Positions 1 to 8,475 of a stretch of DNA of 64,000 bases are shown here, piece after piece. Origin of the DNA: Nodularia sphaerocarpa UHCC 0038 (GTDB lineage: Bacteria > Cyanobacteriota > Cyanobacteriia > Cyanobacteriales > Nostocaceae); the NCBI RefSeq assembly GCF_022376295.1, contig NZ_CP060140.1, positions 4,716,356-4,780,355 on the forward strand. Direction: 5' to 3'. Below the pieces are notes generated by a model that worked only from the letters and a program-made list of their open reading frames with translations, was not told the DNA's origin and searched no databases. The position numbers and the translations under genes are program-made. Positions within the stretch are counted from its first letter, which is position 1. Each line of letters opens with the position of its first letter.

Positions 1-77
1 TTATCTTCGCGTAGCGTCTCCCTCTTCTCCCAAAGGGAGAGACTAACGCCAAGGGAGAAGAGGAAGAGGCTATCAAC
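1..77. repeat. dispersed palindromic repeat, window left edge
   Basis: Contains the pieces GCGTAGCGTCTCCC and TTCTCCCAAAGGGAGAG, where CTCCC/GGGAG arms can pair. Closely related copies lie near 23480-23530, 37450-37515 and 55141-55220. No reading frame of note. Confidence 0.6.
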
Positions 78-119
78 TTGACTATTTTTATATATGTAAT
101 TACAATGTAGATACTATCT
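78..119 (+). promoter_or_regulatory. sigma70-type promoter and possible operator for mazEF
   Basis: A -35 box TTGACT (78-83) and a -10 box TACAAT (101-106) are separated by exactly 17 bases. Just after the -10 box, at 109-119, is the inverted repeat AGATA-C-TATCT, at the expected transcription start. MazE-type antitoxins usually repress their own operon, so this is a reasonable operator; that part is inference. Confidence 0.55.
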
Positions 120-137
120 TATACTCAATAAAATAAA

Positions 138-398
138 ATGGGTAAAGCCATTAAAACCCGAATAGTAAAAATCGGCAATTCCCAAGGACTGCGTATACCC
201 AAAACCCTATTAGAACAAAGCGGGATTAACTCAGAAGTAGAAATTGAAGTTCATGGAAATCATCTGATTATTCGCCCAGTTGAAAAAGCACGGATTGGTT
301 GGGACAAAGCATTTGCAGCAATGGCAGAAAAACACGATGATATCCTATTAGATGATATCAATACAACAGAATGGGATCAGGTTGAATGGGAATGGTAG
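138..398 (+). CDS. mazE: MazE/PemI-type antitoxin (AbrB fold)
   Basis: An 86-residue protein that should neutralise the toxin encoded next door and repress the operon. Residues 1-50 have the SpoVT/AbrB swapped-hairpin pattern (KIGNSQGLRIPKTLLEQ, then EVEIEV and HLIIRP). The acidic, tryptophan-containing tail (DDILLDD, TEWDQVEWEW) is the kind of segment that binds the toxin groove. The end overlaps the toxin frame by 13 bases, so the two are probably translated together. The start is ATG after an A/T-rich leader without a strong ribosome site. Family assignment is firm; the exact subfamily (MazE versus PemI or ChpAI) is not. Confidence 0.88.
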   Translation: MGKAIKTRIVKIGNSQGLRIPKTLLEQSGINSEVEIEVHGNHLIIRPVEKARIGWDKAFAAMAEKHDDILLDDINTTEWDQVEWEW

Positions 399-715
399 TC
401 AACCGATTTGATGTGTTCCTAGTTAATCTTGATCCTACCATTGGGAGTGAAATAAAAAAAACACGCCCGTGTTTAGTAATTTCACCAAACGAGATAAACC
501 ACCATATTTCCACCGTCATTGTTGCACCAATGACAACAAAAGGACAAACATATCCTACAAGGGTAACTTGTCAATTTCAAGGACAGAATGGACAAATTGT
601 ACTTGACCAAATTCGCACAGTAGATAAAACTCGATTAGTCAAATTGCTTGGTCAAATTAGTGCAGAAGAACAAAAAACAGTTCTTGATATCTTAGCCCAA
701 ATGTTTGCGGAATAA
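386..715 (+). CDS. mazF: MazF/PemK-type endoribonuclease toxin
   Basis: A 109-residue CcdB/PemK-fold protein expected to cut single-stranded mRNA at a short sequence. Visible family marks are RFDVFLVNLDPTIGSEIKKTRPCLVIS at the N-terminus (shared G-x-E-x-x-K-x-R-P core with the conserved Arg), APMTT in the middle and LDQIRTVDKTRL near residues 76-87, which carry the conserved Thr and Arg positions. Length is normal. Two ATGs, at 386 and 392, are both possible; 386 gives the 13-base overlap with the antitoxin gene. No disruption is seen, so the pair is probably active. Confidence 0.9.
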   Translation: MGMVVNRFDVFLVNLDPTIGSEIKKTRPCLVISPNEINHHISTVIVAPMTTKGQTYPTRVTCQFQGQNGQIVLDQIRTVDKTRLVKLLGQISAEEQKTVLDILAQMFAE

Positions 716-732
716 TTAACCTAATTCACCAT

Positions 733-780
733 AAAAAAAAGACGCAGAAAAAACTCTCTGCGCCTGGAGCGCCTCTGCGT
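733..780 (-). terminator. terminator of secA
   Basis: ACGCAGA (742-748) pairs with TCTGCGT (774-780), with an inner GCGC/GCGC stem. Read on the minus strand, the hairpin is followed by eight T residues (733-740), as expected for a factor-independent terminator of the gene ending at 795. It may also serve the mazEF mRNA from the other side, but without a U-tract. Confidence 0.6.
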
Positions 781-794
781 GAAAAAAATATGTC

Positions 795-3590
795 TTAAAC
801 CATCTCAGATGATGGCTGCACCACAGGAGCAGACTGCTGAGGCTGGAACATAAACAACGAGTAAACCACATCGCGGCGGATGTTCACCATCATATCCAAG
901 AACAGTTCATAACCCTCGCTCTTATACTCAATCAACGGGTCTTTCTGCCCATAACCACGCAAACCTACTGATTCGCGTAAAGCATCCATTTGTTGCAGGT
1001 GTTCCCGCCACAGAGTATCAATGCGCTGCAAGATAAAGAACCTTTCAGCTTGTCGCATCAGTCCCGGTTGAATTTGGTCAATTTGGGCTTCTTTGAGGTC
1101 ATAAGCAATTCGCACTTGTTCGTGGAGAAAAGCCTTAATCTCGCTAACGCTCATATCCTCTAATTGAGTTGGTTCTAGATCCGCTAGCAGATAGACAAAT
1201 TCCTTAACTTTATCCACCAACTTTTGTAATTCCCACTCTTCCGAGGGTAAGTCTGGGTTGATGTAGAAATCAACGATTTCATCCATCGTTTTTTCGGCGT
1301 ACTTGATTACCTGTTCTTTCAAGTCTTGACCTTCTAAGACCCGACGACGTTCGGCGTAGATGGCGCGACGTTGGTTATTCATTACCTCGTCGTACTCAAA
1401 CACCTGTTTACGGATGTCGTAGTAATAGGTTTCAACTTTTTTCTGTGCGCCTTCCAAACTGCGGGTGAGCATCCCGGATTCAATGGGCATATCTTCCTCG
1501 ACTTGGAAGGCGTTCATTAATCCAGCGACGCGATCGCCTCCAAAAATCCGCAATAAGTTATCCTCTAAACTGAGGAAGAATCTTGTCGAACCGGGGTCTC
1601 CTTGTCGTCCAGCCCGTCCCCGCAACTGGTTATCAATCCGCCGTGATTCGTGGCGTTCTGTACCAATTACGTGCAAACCGCCTAACTCAATTACTTCATT
1701 GTGTTCAGTGTCGGTGAATTCTTCGTATTCTTGCTTCACACGCTTGTAAGCTTCCCGCAAGCTCAGAATCACAGCATCATCTATGGGAGCTTTTTCTGCT
1801 GCTACAGCTACCTTATCTTCAGCTTCCAGTTCCGGTAAACTGCGTTCACCATACTCCCGCACAGCCACTTCCACAGCATCTTTTAATAACTGTTCGGTTT
1901 CTTTTGTCAGTTGCGTGGGGAAAATTTCTGGTGAAGCTCGCCAAGTCTTGATTTTCTTACCAGGAACAAAACCTTGACCACCACCGTGTCCTGTGGGTAA
2001 GCCAGCAGCTCTTTGCACACCAAAAACATCCTCATCTTCTGGCTTGACAACTCGCGGCATAAAGTATTCCCGCAGCTTCAGACGTGCCATGTATTCGGAG
2101 TTACCACCAAGGATAATATCTGTACCTCTACCAGCCATGTTTGTGGCGATGGTTACAGCCCCTCTGCGTCCGGCTTGGGCGACAATTTCCGCTTCCCGTT
2201 CCACGTTTTCGGGTCGAGCGTTGAGCAGTTCGTGGGGAATCTCCATCTGCTTGAGCAGCTGACTGAGATATTCCGATTTTTCTACACTGGTGGTTCCTAC
2301 CAGAACAGGTCTGCCGAGTTGGTGCATTTCGGCACATTCTCCGGCGATCGCCCGCCATTTCCCCGCCTCGGTTTTAAAGACCATATCCGGCAAATCTTGG
2401 CGTTTTCTGATTCTATTTGTCGGAATTACCGCAACTTCTAATTTGTAGATTTTTTCAAATTCCGGCTCTTCAGTTTTCGCCGTTCCTGTCATCCCGCCTA
2501 ACTTGGGATAAAGCAAGAACAAATTTTGATAAGTAATTGTCGCCAGAGTTTGAGTTTCCGGCTGAATCTCTACGTGTTCTTTAGCTTCAATGGCTTGGTG
2601 CAGACCATCACTCCAACGCCTTCCGGGTAACACCCGCCCGGTAAATTCATCGACAATTACTACTTCCTTGTTACCGACAATGTAGTGTTTGTCCTTGAGA
2701 AAAAGTTCCTTGGCTTTAATCGCATTGAACATAAAATGCGCCCAAGGATCTTCCGGGTCAAATAAATCTGTAACACCCAAAAGATTTTCTGATTCCGCGA
2801 AACCTTCATCAGTTAACAGCACGTTACGAGCTTTTTCATCTACCTCGTAATGCTCATCTACTTGCAGTCTGGAAGCAATTTCAGCAGCTTGTAGATATTT
2901 TTCTGTAGGTCTTTCTACCTGCCCAGAAATAATTAGCGGTGTCCGCGCCTCATCAACTAAAATCGAGTCTACCTCGTCAATTACACAATAATTAAACGGA
3001 CGTTGTACCACATCAGCCATTGATGTCGCCATATTGTCCCGCAGGTAGTCAAAACCGATTTCACTGTTGGTAACATAAGTGATATCGCACGCATAGTTTT
3101 TCTGGCGTTCACTGGGAATCATGCTCGACTGAATCAGCCCCACACTCAATCCCATAAACCTATGCACCTGTCCCATCCATTCAGCATCCCGACGAGCCAG
3201 GTAATCGTTAACTGTAATGACGTGTACACCTTTACCACTCAGAGCATTTAAATAACTCGGTAAAGTAGCAACCAGAGTTTTACCTTCCCCGGTTTTCATT
3301 TCCGCAATTTGCCCAGAGTGCAGGATCACACCGCCCAACATCTGGACATCAAAATGCCGCAATCCCAAGACTCGCCTTCCGGCTTCTCTGACCACAGCAA
3401 AGGCTTCTGGCAGAATATCATCGAGCGTTTCGCCTTTGGCAAGTCGCTGTTTAAATTCTCCGGTTTTGCCTTTTAACTCCTCATCGGAAAGGGCTGCAAT
3501 GTCTTCCTCTAAGAGGTTAATTTCACTAATGTAAGGTTGGTATTTTTTCAGCTTACGAGCGTTGGGATCGCCCAACAAAAGTTTTAGCAT
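795..3590 (-). CDS. secA: preprotein translocase ATPase SecA
   Basis: The 931-residue motor ATPase that pushes unfolded preproteins through SecYEG, in cyanobacteria at both the plasma and thylakoid membranes. Walker A GEGKT lies at 101-105 and the Walker B DEVD at 205-208; the second motor domain has NMAGRGTDI and the arginine finger region QLRGRAGRQGDPG. A roughly 70-residue insert between NMAGRGTD and GLHVIGTERHE, typical of cyanobacterial and chloroplast forms, is present. The C-terminus ends in a Gln/Pro/Ser tail and lacks the CxCx8CH zinc motif of E. coli SecA, as usual in this phylum. Monocistronic, with its own terminator. Confidence 0.98.
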   Translation of the reverse strand: MLKLLLGDPNARKLKKYQPYISEINLLEEDIAALSDEELKGKTGEFKQRLAKGETLDDILPEAFAVVREAGRRVLGLRHFDVQMLGGVILHSGQIAEMKTGEGKTLVATLPSYLNALSGKGVHVITVNDYLARRDAEWMGQVHRFMGLSVGLIQSSMIPSERQKNYACDITYVTNSEIGFDYLRDNMATSMADVVQRPFNYCVIDEVDSILVDEARTPLIISGQVERPTEKYLQAAEIASRLQVDEHYEVDEKARNVLLTDEGFAESENLLGVTDLFDPEDPWAHFMFNAIKAKELFLKDKHYIVGNKEVVIVDEFTGRVLPGRRWSDGLHQAIEAKEHVEIQPETQTLATITYQNLFLLYPKLGGMTGTAKTEEPEFEKIYKLEVAVIPTNRIRKRQDLPDMVFKTEAGKWRAIAGECAEMHQLGRPVLVGTTSVEKSEYLSQLLKQMEIPHELLNARPENVEREAEIVAQAGRRGAVTIATNMAGRGTDIILGGNSEYMARLKLREYFMPRVVKPEDEDVFGVQRAAGLPTGHGGGQGFVPGKKIKTWRASPEIFPTQLTKETEQLLKDAVEVAVREYGERSLPELEAEDKVAVAAEKAPIDDAVILSLREAYKRVKQEYEEFTDTEHNEVIELGGLHVIGTERHESRRIDNQLRGRAGRQGDPGSTRFFLSLEDNLLRIFGGDRVAGLMNAFQVEEDMPIESGMLTRSLEGAQKKVETYYYDIRKQVFEYDEVMNNQRRAIYAERRRVLEGQDLKEQVIKYAEKTMDEIVDFYINPDLPSEEWELQKLVDKVKEFVYLLADLEPTQLEDMSVSEIKAFLHEQVRIAYDLKEAQIDQIQPGLMRQAERFFILQRIDTLWREHLQQMDALRESVGLRGYGQKDPLIEYKSEGYELFLDMMVNIRRDVVYSLFMFQPQQSAPVVQPSSEMV

Positions 3591-3938
3591 GGCAGATTAT
3601 GGAACTAAATCGAGGGGTACAGTGAATAAAGTTTTTGTATTGATGATAAGAATTTAACCCAGTCCAGCCATTTAGGTTGTCGATGGGTAGAAAATTAGAC
3701 TTATTTAACTCAAAAACAGCAAAAAGTAGATCCAATCATTTATTAAACCGATTGGTTTTATTTTTCAGTTTAAATTTCAAACTAATCTAATAGTATCATT
3801 TTGCCCACAACTGAGTCATTGGTCATTGGTCATTGGTCATTAGTCATTAGTCATTAGTCATTAGTCATTGGTCATTGGGAAAAAACTTCATCCTACTCCC
3901 TACTCCCTGCTTTCTGCTTTCTGCTTTCTGCTTTCTGC
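3591..3938. other. intergenic gap upstream of secA, no gene seen
   Basis: Holds the secA promoter region (no confident boxes picked) and, from 3815, two runs of tandem heptamers described separately. Short frames here start inside secA or in repeats and have no recognisable product. Confidence 0.6.
3815..3877. repeat. STRR, tandem heptamer GTCATTG/GTCATTA
   Basis: About nine head-to-tail copies of the 7-base unit GTCATTG or GTCATTA. Related arrays occur at 11122-11160, 26725-26788 and 46936-46966. Such short tandemly repeated sequences are a known trait of heterocystous cyanobacteria. Confidence 0.9.
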
Positions 3939-3941
3939 TTA
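3907..3941. repeat. STRR, tandem heptamer CTTTCTG
   Basis: Four to five copies of CTTTCTG. The last unit contains the reverse complement of the stop codon of the cytochrome gene (TTA at 3939-3941), so the array abuts or forms the 3' end of that reading frame. Confidence 0.85.
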
Positions 3942-4487
3942 TTTTTCTTCCCATTCCGCAGTCAGGCGGCGAAAATTAAAATCCCTCGCGCCGGGATGAC
4001 AACTGACACAACTGCTGATTTCAACAGGACGGGGTAAATCGACTTGGGGATGCAAAGCCTGAAAATAACGTGAAGAATTGACGCGATAGGGTGTGGCTTC
4101 GTCTTTTAGCTGTGTGCGAGAGAAAGTAGAAAGATACCTCCAAACGAGCATTCGGGGAGGATCGATTAAAGGTGTAAGTTGTGCGCCGTAGTGCTGTGAG
4201 TCTTGTAAAAGATTTTTCCAGGTTTGGGAGGGTAAAACTTCTGGTGGGAGAGCTATGTGACAAGTAGAGCAGTTATCTAGATATAGTTGTTTCCCTAACT
4301 GATACTGTACAGGTACTACATCAACTGTACCAATTTCTGATGTGGGAGTGGCACTGTGAGCGATCGTTGCAAGAGAAAGCAGCCAGCCCATAGCCAAACT
4401 CCAAGCTAAAATTACCACAATTAAGCCCAAGGGACGGCGTTTGAGTTGACCTTTGGCGATCGCTTTACGCTTGACAAAATTTGACAT
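3939..4487 (-). CDS. membrane-anchored diheme cytochrome c
   Basis: A 182-residue protein with two heme c attachment motifs, CSTCH (73-77) and CVSCH (160-164). A hydrophobic helix at about 19-44 (LGLIVVILAWSLAMGWLLSL) is either a signal peptide or anchor, placing the domain in the lumen or periplasm. It resembles the cyanobacterial DHC (diheme cytochrome c) family; the electron partner cannot be told. The stop codon lies inside a CTTTCTG repeat, so the extreme C-terminus may vary between strains. Stands alone on the minus strand. Confidence 0.8.
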   Translation of the reverse strand: MSNFVKRKAIAKGQLKRRPLGLIVVILAWSLAMGWLLSLATIAHSATPTSEIGTVDVVPVQYQLGKQLYLDNCSTCHIALPPEVLPSQTWKNLLQDSQHYGAQLTPLIDPPRMLVWRYLSTFSRTQLKDEATPYRVNSSRYFQALHPQVDLPRPVEISSCVSCHPGARDFNFRRLTAEWEEK

Positions 4488-4618
4488 TCCTCACCTTCCC
4501 CAATACTTAGATGTGGCGCTTTTAACCAATCATAAAGCTAACTGTCAACCATAACCAGGGGCGATTATCATGAGTATTTTCACTGTTTCAATAAATGCAT
4601 ATATAATGCAAAAAATTG

Positions 4619-4694
4619 TAGGTTGGGTTGACATAAGGAAACCCAACATCATTATTGGCAGCGTTGGGTTGCGCTGCGCTTAACCCAACCTACG
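4619..4694. repeat. long inverted repeat (AGGTTGGGTT type)
   Basis: GTAGGTTGGGTT near 4618-4629 pairs with AACCCAACCTAC at 4683-4694, with inner copies ACCCAAC and GTTGGGTT. This makes a large cruciform or stem-loop between the cytochrome gene and the MoxR gene. It resembles dispersed palindromes common in Nostoc genomes and may also act as a bidirectional terminator. Confidence 0.65.
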
Positions 4695-4775
4695 TTTAAT
4701 GCACTATTTTAGGCTTGTCATGCCACTACGTGTTTTTTCCAAAATTAAATAGTAGTCCTATATACCATGATAATT

Positions 4776-5684
4776 TTAAGGTATAGGAACTGACCTTAAT
4801 AATCGCTCAACTATAGTTCTAGGATTACGTCCTCCCCTGGTAATGAGACGATGACAGAGAACGTGAGGGACAAGAAATTTCACATCATCGGGAATAGCGT
4901 AATCACGCCCTAACAGAAAAGCCAGGGCTTGGGTAGCCTTTTGTAATGCCACAGTACCACGCGGACTTACACCCAAAGTAATTTCTTCATCTTGGCGTGT
5001 TGAGCGGACTAATTCGAGAATGTATTCTTGCAGAGAAGTTTCTACTCTTACCTGGGAACAGACTTTACGCAATTCAGCTACTTCTGCCAAGGTAAGACAA
5101 GGCTGCAAATCAGTAAAACTCCGACCTTGTTGCAGGTTTTGCAGCATCTCTAGTTCTTCTGTAGCACCAGGATAACCCAAACTTAAGGACAACATAAACC
5201 GATCCATTTGGGCTTCTGGTAAGGGAAAAGTGCCTTGATATTCTATGGGGTTCTGGGTAGCAATGACAAAGAACGGCTGAGGAACTGCACGAGAGATTCC
5301 ATCAATTGTGACTTGATGCTCTTCCATGACTTCCAGCAAAGCTGACTGGGTGCGGGGTGTGGCGCGGTTGATTTCGTCTGCGAGGAGGATATTGGCAAAT
5401 ACTGGCCCTGGGAGAAAGGTAAATTCGCCGCTTTTGGGGTTCCAAATATTAGTCCCCGTGATGTCTGTTGGGAGTAAGTCGGGGGTACATTGTAGCCGTT
5501 GAAATTTGCCATCCAGTGAACGGGCTAGGGACTTAGCGAGGAGGGTTTTTCCCACTCCAGGGACATCTTCTAGCAGTGCATGACCGCCACCTAACAGGGC
5601 GACTAGGACTAAGCGGATGGCTTCGTTTTTACCAACGATGGTACGAGCCAGATTTTGGGTGAGGGTGTCAATTTTTTCTCTCAT
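4776..5684 (-). CDS. MoxR-family AAA+ ATPase
   Basis: A 302-residue chaperone-like ATPase. Walker A is GVGKT (about 43-47), Walker B ILLADEINRA, and sensor 1 is VIATQNPIEYQGTFPLPEAQMDRF, the MoxR signature. Family members help mature metal- or cofactor-containing enzymes together with von Willebrand A proteins, which are normally encoded next to them. No vWA or DUF58 gene lies beside this one, so the client is unknown. Length is a little short of the usual 320 but all ATPase motifs are intact. Confidence 0.9.
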   Translation of the reverse strand: MREKIDTLTQNLARTIVGKNEAIRLVLVALLGGGHALLEDVPGVGKTLLAKSLARSLDGKFQRLQCTPDLLPTDITGTNIWNPKSGEFTFLPGPVFANILLADEINRATPRTQSALLEVMEEHQVTIDGISRAVPQPFFVIATQNPIEYQGTFPLPEAQMDRFMLSLSLGYPGATEELEMLQNLQQGRSFTDLQPCLTLAEVAELRKVCSQVRVETSLQEYILELVRSTRQDEEITLGVSPRGTVALQKATQALAFLLGRDYAIPDDVKFLVPHVLCHRLITRGGRNPRTIVERLLRSVPIP

Positions 5685-5793
5685 GCACCACAGAATAAAA
5701 GGTTGCTAATGGGGTCAGGAATTGGAATGGAGAATTAGATATCCTAGATTCTCCATTCCCTGATCTAGAGTATTCCCATTCAGTTATGAAAAA

Positions 5794-6801
5794 TCAGCAT
5801 TCAGCACTCAAAACTTCTCTAGCAACAGTACAATCCAGTTTAATTTGTGTTTTTAGGTCTTCGAGAGAAGCAAATTTCTCTTCTGGGCGCAAAAATTCCA
5901 CTAGCTGTACAGCCAATTGTTTACCATATAAATCACTTGACCAATCGAACAGATGCACTTCCACTGATAAGTTACTACCATTGACTGTGGGGCGGTTCCC
6001 TATGTTCATCACACCCAAGTTCTGATATGCAGTAGTTGCATCTGGTGTTTGACTGTAAATATCAGCGCGGACAGCATACACACCTTGGCGGGGGACAAAT
6101 TTGTCTTTTGGTAATTGCAGGTTGGCGGTAGGAAAACCAATGGTTCGTCCCATTTGTTGCCCTGGGATAACTGTACCAATGAGGGTGTAAGGTCTTCCCA
6201 GTAGGAGGTTGGCGTTTTTGATTTCGCCACTTTCTAAGTAGTGACGGATCAGTGAAGTGCTAATGGGAGCCTCCTGGGTGGGAGTTTTGTCTGTATAAGT
6301 TTGTAAGGAAACGATGGTGACGGGGATATGGTGTTTGGCTGCTAGGAATTGCAAGTCTTTTGCAGTACCACGACGCTGTTTGCCAAAACAAAAATCTTGC
6401 CCTACACTAATTCGCCTACATTGGAGTTGTTTGACTAATATCTGCTCGACAAACTCTTGGGGAGATAATGCAGATAATTCTTGGTCAAAGGGTAGCAGTA
6501 CAAGTTGTTCTACTCCTAGCGATCGCAATTGTTGGACTTTTTCATCCAGTGGTGTTAATAAAGGCCTGGCTTGACCTGTAAAAAATTCCAGTGGATGGGG
6601 ATCAAAGGTGACAACTGTCGAGTATGTCTGTTCTGCTGCTGGGGTTGGTAAATTCTCCCCCTCTTCTGGTCTGGTCTCATCCAATGCTGCGGGCAAAATT
6701 GGTTGAATAACTCTATGATGACCAAGATGCACACCATCAAATTTGCCAAGAGCCACAGCAGTTGGCTTGAGAGACAATTCCGTAGAGGAAGCAACCCACA
6801 T
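5794..6801 (-). CDS. ribF: bifunctional riboflavin kinase/FAD synthetase
   Basis: Makes FMN from riboflavin and FAD from FMN. The N-terminal nucleotidyltransferase domain shows ALGKFDGVHLGHHRVI and the later SVGQDFCFGKQRRGT; the C-terminal kinase domain shows GRPYTLIGTVIPGQQMGRTIGFPTANL and the NIGNRPTVNG loop. I chose the ATG at 6801 (protein starts MWVASS), giving 335 residues, because this is where family members begin; the frame is open to another ATG at 6831. No FMN riboswitch was recognised upstream. Confidence 0.95.
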   Translation of the reverse strand: MWVASSTELSLKPTAVALGKFDGVHLGHHRVIQPILPAALDETRPEEGENLPTPAAEQTYSTVVTFDPHPLEFFTGQARPLLTPLDEKVQQLRSLGVEQLVLLPFDQELSALSPQEFVEQILVKQLQCRRISVGQDFCFGKQRRGTAKDLQFLAAKHHIPVTIVSLQTYTDKTPTQEAPISTSLIRHYLESGEIKNANLLLGRPYTLIGTVIPGQQMGRTIGFPTANLQLPKDKFVPRQGVYAVRADIYSQTPDATTAYQNLGVMNIGNRPTVNGSNLSVEVHLFDWSSDLYGKQLAVQLVEFLRPEEKFASLEDLKTQIKLDCTVAREVLSAEC

Positions 6802-7251
6802 AGAACATCCATTTTTAGACAAATTGAGCATCCGGATTCGGGGATTTTAGGTTTATAACAATGGTAGGTTGAAAACCCCGGAGTAACAGCAACGCAGTTG
6901 CGTATTACGTGCTTTAGACCAGGGATGAAAACCACTTGAAGGGCTTTAGCCCTCAATGACCGAAGCTATTTTAGATTTTAGATTTTGAATTTTGGATTAA
7001 ATGAAAATCTGAAATCTAAAATATTTGGTCTCAAGCCTCTGGGTTCACGCAGAAGAAAAACAAAAAGTTTTCAATGTTTAAGCCTCTTCTTTATAAGCAG
7101 AGGTTAATCCCAAATCTAAAATCCCAAATCTAAAATTTTTCGGTCAGTAAGCCTGGCATTTAATCTTTTTGTTTTCATATTGTCTTACAATGGGTACACA
7201 AATATGGTAACATATATACAAATTTAAGCCAAACAAGGAGGTGATTAAGTA
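6802..7251. other. gap between ribF and tnpB with repeats
   Basis: Contains, from 6878 to 6956, what looks like a degenerate right end of a TnpB-type element (GTGCTTTAGACC, then a small hairpin). Further along are A/T-rich short repeats built on AATCTAAAAT (about 6971-7025 and 7110-7135). The last part carries the strong ribosome site AAGGAGGTGA at 7235-7244 serving tnpB. The left end of the tnpB element could not be located. Confidence 0.55.
6937..6956. repeat. small hairpin, possible relic of an IS605-type end
   Basis: TTGA-AGGGC-TTTA-GCCCT-CAA forms a compact stem-loop. It follows GTGCTTTAGACCAGGGA (6909-6925), which resembles the right-end sequence of the intact TnpB element 1.5 kb downstream (GTGTCTTTAGACCGGGGA). 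No transposase frame remains beside it. Confidence 0.4.
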
Positions 7252-8457
7252 GTGCTGGTGTTAGAGTACAAAATCAAAGGTACTAAATTACAGTATCAAG
7301 CTATAAATGAAGCTATTAGAACTACACAGTTCATCAGAAATAAAGCTATTAGATACTGGATGGATACACCAAGAGAAGCCAATATTAATAGAGTGGCTCT
7401 TAATAATTACTCAACAGCACTACGTCAAGAGTTTAAGTTTGTAGAACAATTCAATTCAATGGCTTGCCAATCTGCAACAGAAAGAGCATGGTTAGCTATT
7501 GATAGGTTTTACAGTAATTGCCAGGCTAAAAAACCAGGTAAAAAGGGATATCCCCGCTTTCAGAAAGATAACCGTTCTGCTGAATATAAGACTTCTGGTT
7601 GGTCACTACACCCTACCAAAAGACGGATTAAATTTACTGACAAAAAAGGGATTGGTGAAGTAAAGTTGCTTGGCAAATGGGATATTCACACCTATCCAGA
7701 CAAGTCAATAAAACGGGTTAGGTTAATCAAAAAAGCTGATGGGTATTACTGCCAATTTGCCATTAAAACTGAACCATTAAGTGAGTCAAGGAAGGCTGAT
7801 GGTGAAGTAGGCCTAGACGTTGGTTTAGAGTTTTTCTACTCTGATTCTAATGGACACCATGAACCAAATCCCAGGTTTTTAAGGAAAGCCGAAAAATCTA
7901 TTAAACACTCTCAACGTCAAATTTACAAAAAGGAGAAAGGTAAAAATCAACGACGAAAGGCGAGACAAAGATATGCTCGAAAACACTTAAAAGTAAGTAG
8001 ACAACGGAATGAACACGCTAAGAGAATAGCGCGTAACGTGTGCAAGGCTAACGCCTTAGTAGTCTATGAAGATTTAAGAGTTAAGAACTTGGTAAAAAAT
8101 CACTGTCTTGCTAAATCAATTAATGATGTTAGCTGGGGTTTGTTTCGTCGTTGGTTAGAATATTTTGCAGTCAAATTCAACACTAAAGCTGTTGCCATCA
8201 ATCCTAGAATGACATCTCAAAAATGTAGTGATTGTGGCACAATAGTTAAAAAATCTCTTTCTACTCGTACCCATAAATGTAACTGTGGGTGTGAGCTTCA
8301 AAGAGATGTGAACGCTGCAAAAAACATTTTGAATCTTGCAAAAGCTAGGGATGGGCAGTCCCAAAGTAACGCTACTGGACTAGCAACCTCTACTCTACTT
8401 GGGGAAACCCTGGTTGAGCAAGTAGCTAGGGTGAAAGTAGAATCCCCGTGTCTTTAG
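7252..8457 (+). CDS. tnpB: TnpB, RNA-guided nuclease of an IS200/IS605-type element
   Basis: A 401-residue TnpB (OrfB) with a complete RuvC nuclease centre: Asp189 in GLDVGLE, Glu273 in VYEDL and Asp352 in RDVNAAKNIL. The zinc ribbon is CSDC (325-328) with CNCGC (343-347). TnpB proteins use a guide RNA made from the element's right end to cut the empty donor site. No TnpA transposase is adjacent, so the element is of the TnpB-only (IS1341-like) kind and would need TnpA from elsewhere to move. Start is GTG, supported by AAGGAGGTGA eight to ten bases upstream. No stop or frameshift is present, so it may be functional. Confidence 0.95.
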   Translation: MLVLEYKIKGTKLQYQAINEAIRTTQFIRNKAIRYWMDTPREANINRVALNNYSTALRQEFKFVEQFNSMACQSATERAWLAIDRFYSNCQAKKPGKKGYPRFQKDNRSAEYKTSGWSLHPTKRRIKFTDKKGIGEVKLLGKWDIHTYPDKSIKRVRLIKKADGYYCQFAIKTEPLSESRKADGEVGLDVGLEFFYSDSNGHHEPNPRFLRKAEKSIKHSQRQIYKKEKGKNQRRKARQRYARKHLKVSRQRNEHAKRIARNVCKANALVVYEDLRVKNLVKNHCLAKSINDVSWGLFRRWLEYFAVKFNTKAVAINPRMTSQKCSDCGTIVKKSLSTRTHKCNCGCELQRDVNAAKNILNLAKARDGQSQSNATGLATSTLLGETLVEQVARVKVESPCL

Positions 8458-8475
8458 ACCGGGGAGTGTCAATTA
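8444..8475 (+). ncRNA. element right end: omega-RNA scaffold hairpin and guide junction
   Basis: The last codons of tnpB run into a hairpin CCCCG-T-GTC-TTTA-GAC-CGGGG (8444-8464), followed by AGTGTCAA (8465-8472). This matches the layout of TnpB elements, where the guide RNA scaffold overlaps the gene's 3' end and the guide is copied from host DNA just past the element. If cleavage is after GTCAA, the guide would start near 8473. The boundary is inference from other cyanobacterial elements. Confidence 0.6.

Noticed and set aside
1465..2441. Several plus-strand frames of 64-142 codons and a minus-strand frame inside secA
   Set aside because: They are antisense or shifted shadows of the secA gene, with no family features.
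3815..3877. Possible CRISPR array, also considered for 26725-26788 and 47928-47974
   Set aside because: The units are head-to-tail 7-mers with no spacers. These are STRRs.
4776..5684. MoxR as part of a MoxR-vWA-DUF58 defence-like or maturation cluster
   Set aside because: No vWA or DUF58 gene lies on either side, so there is no ground for a cluster.
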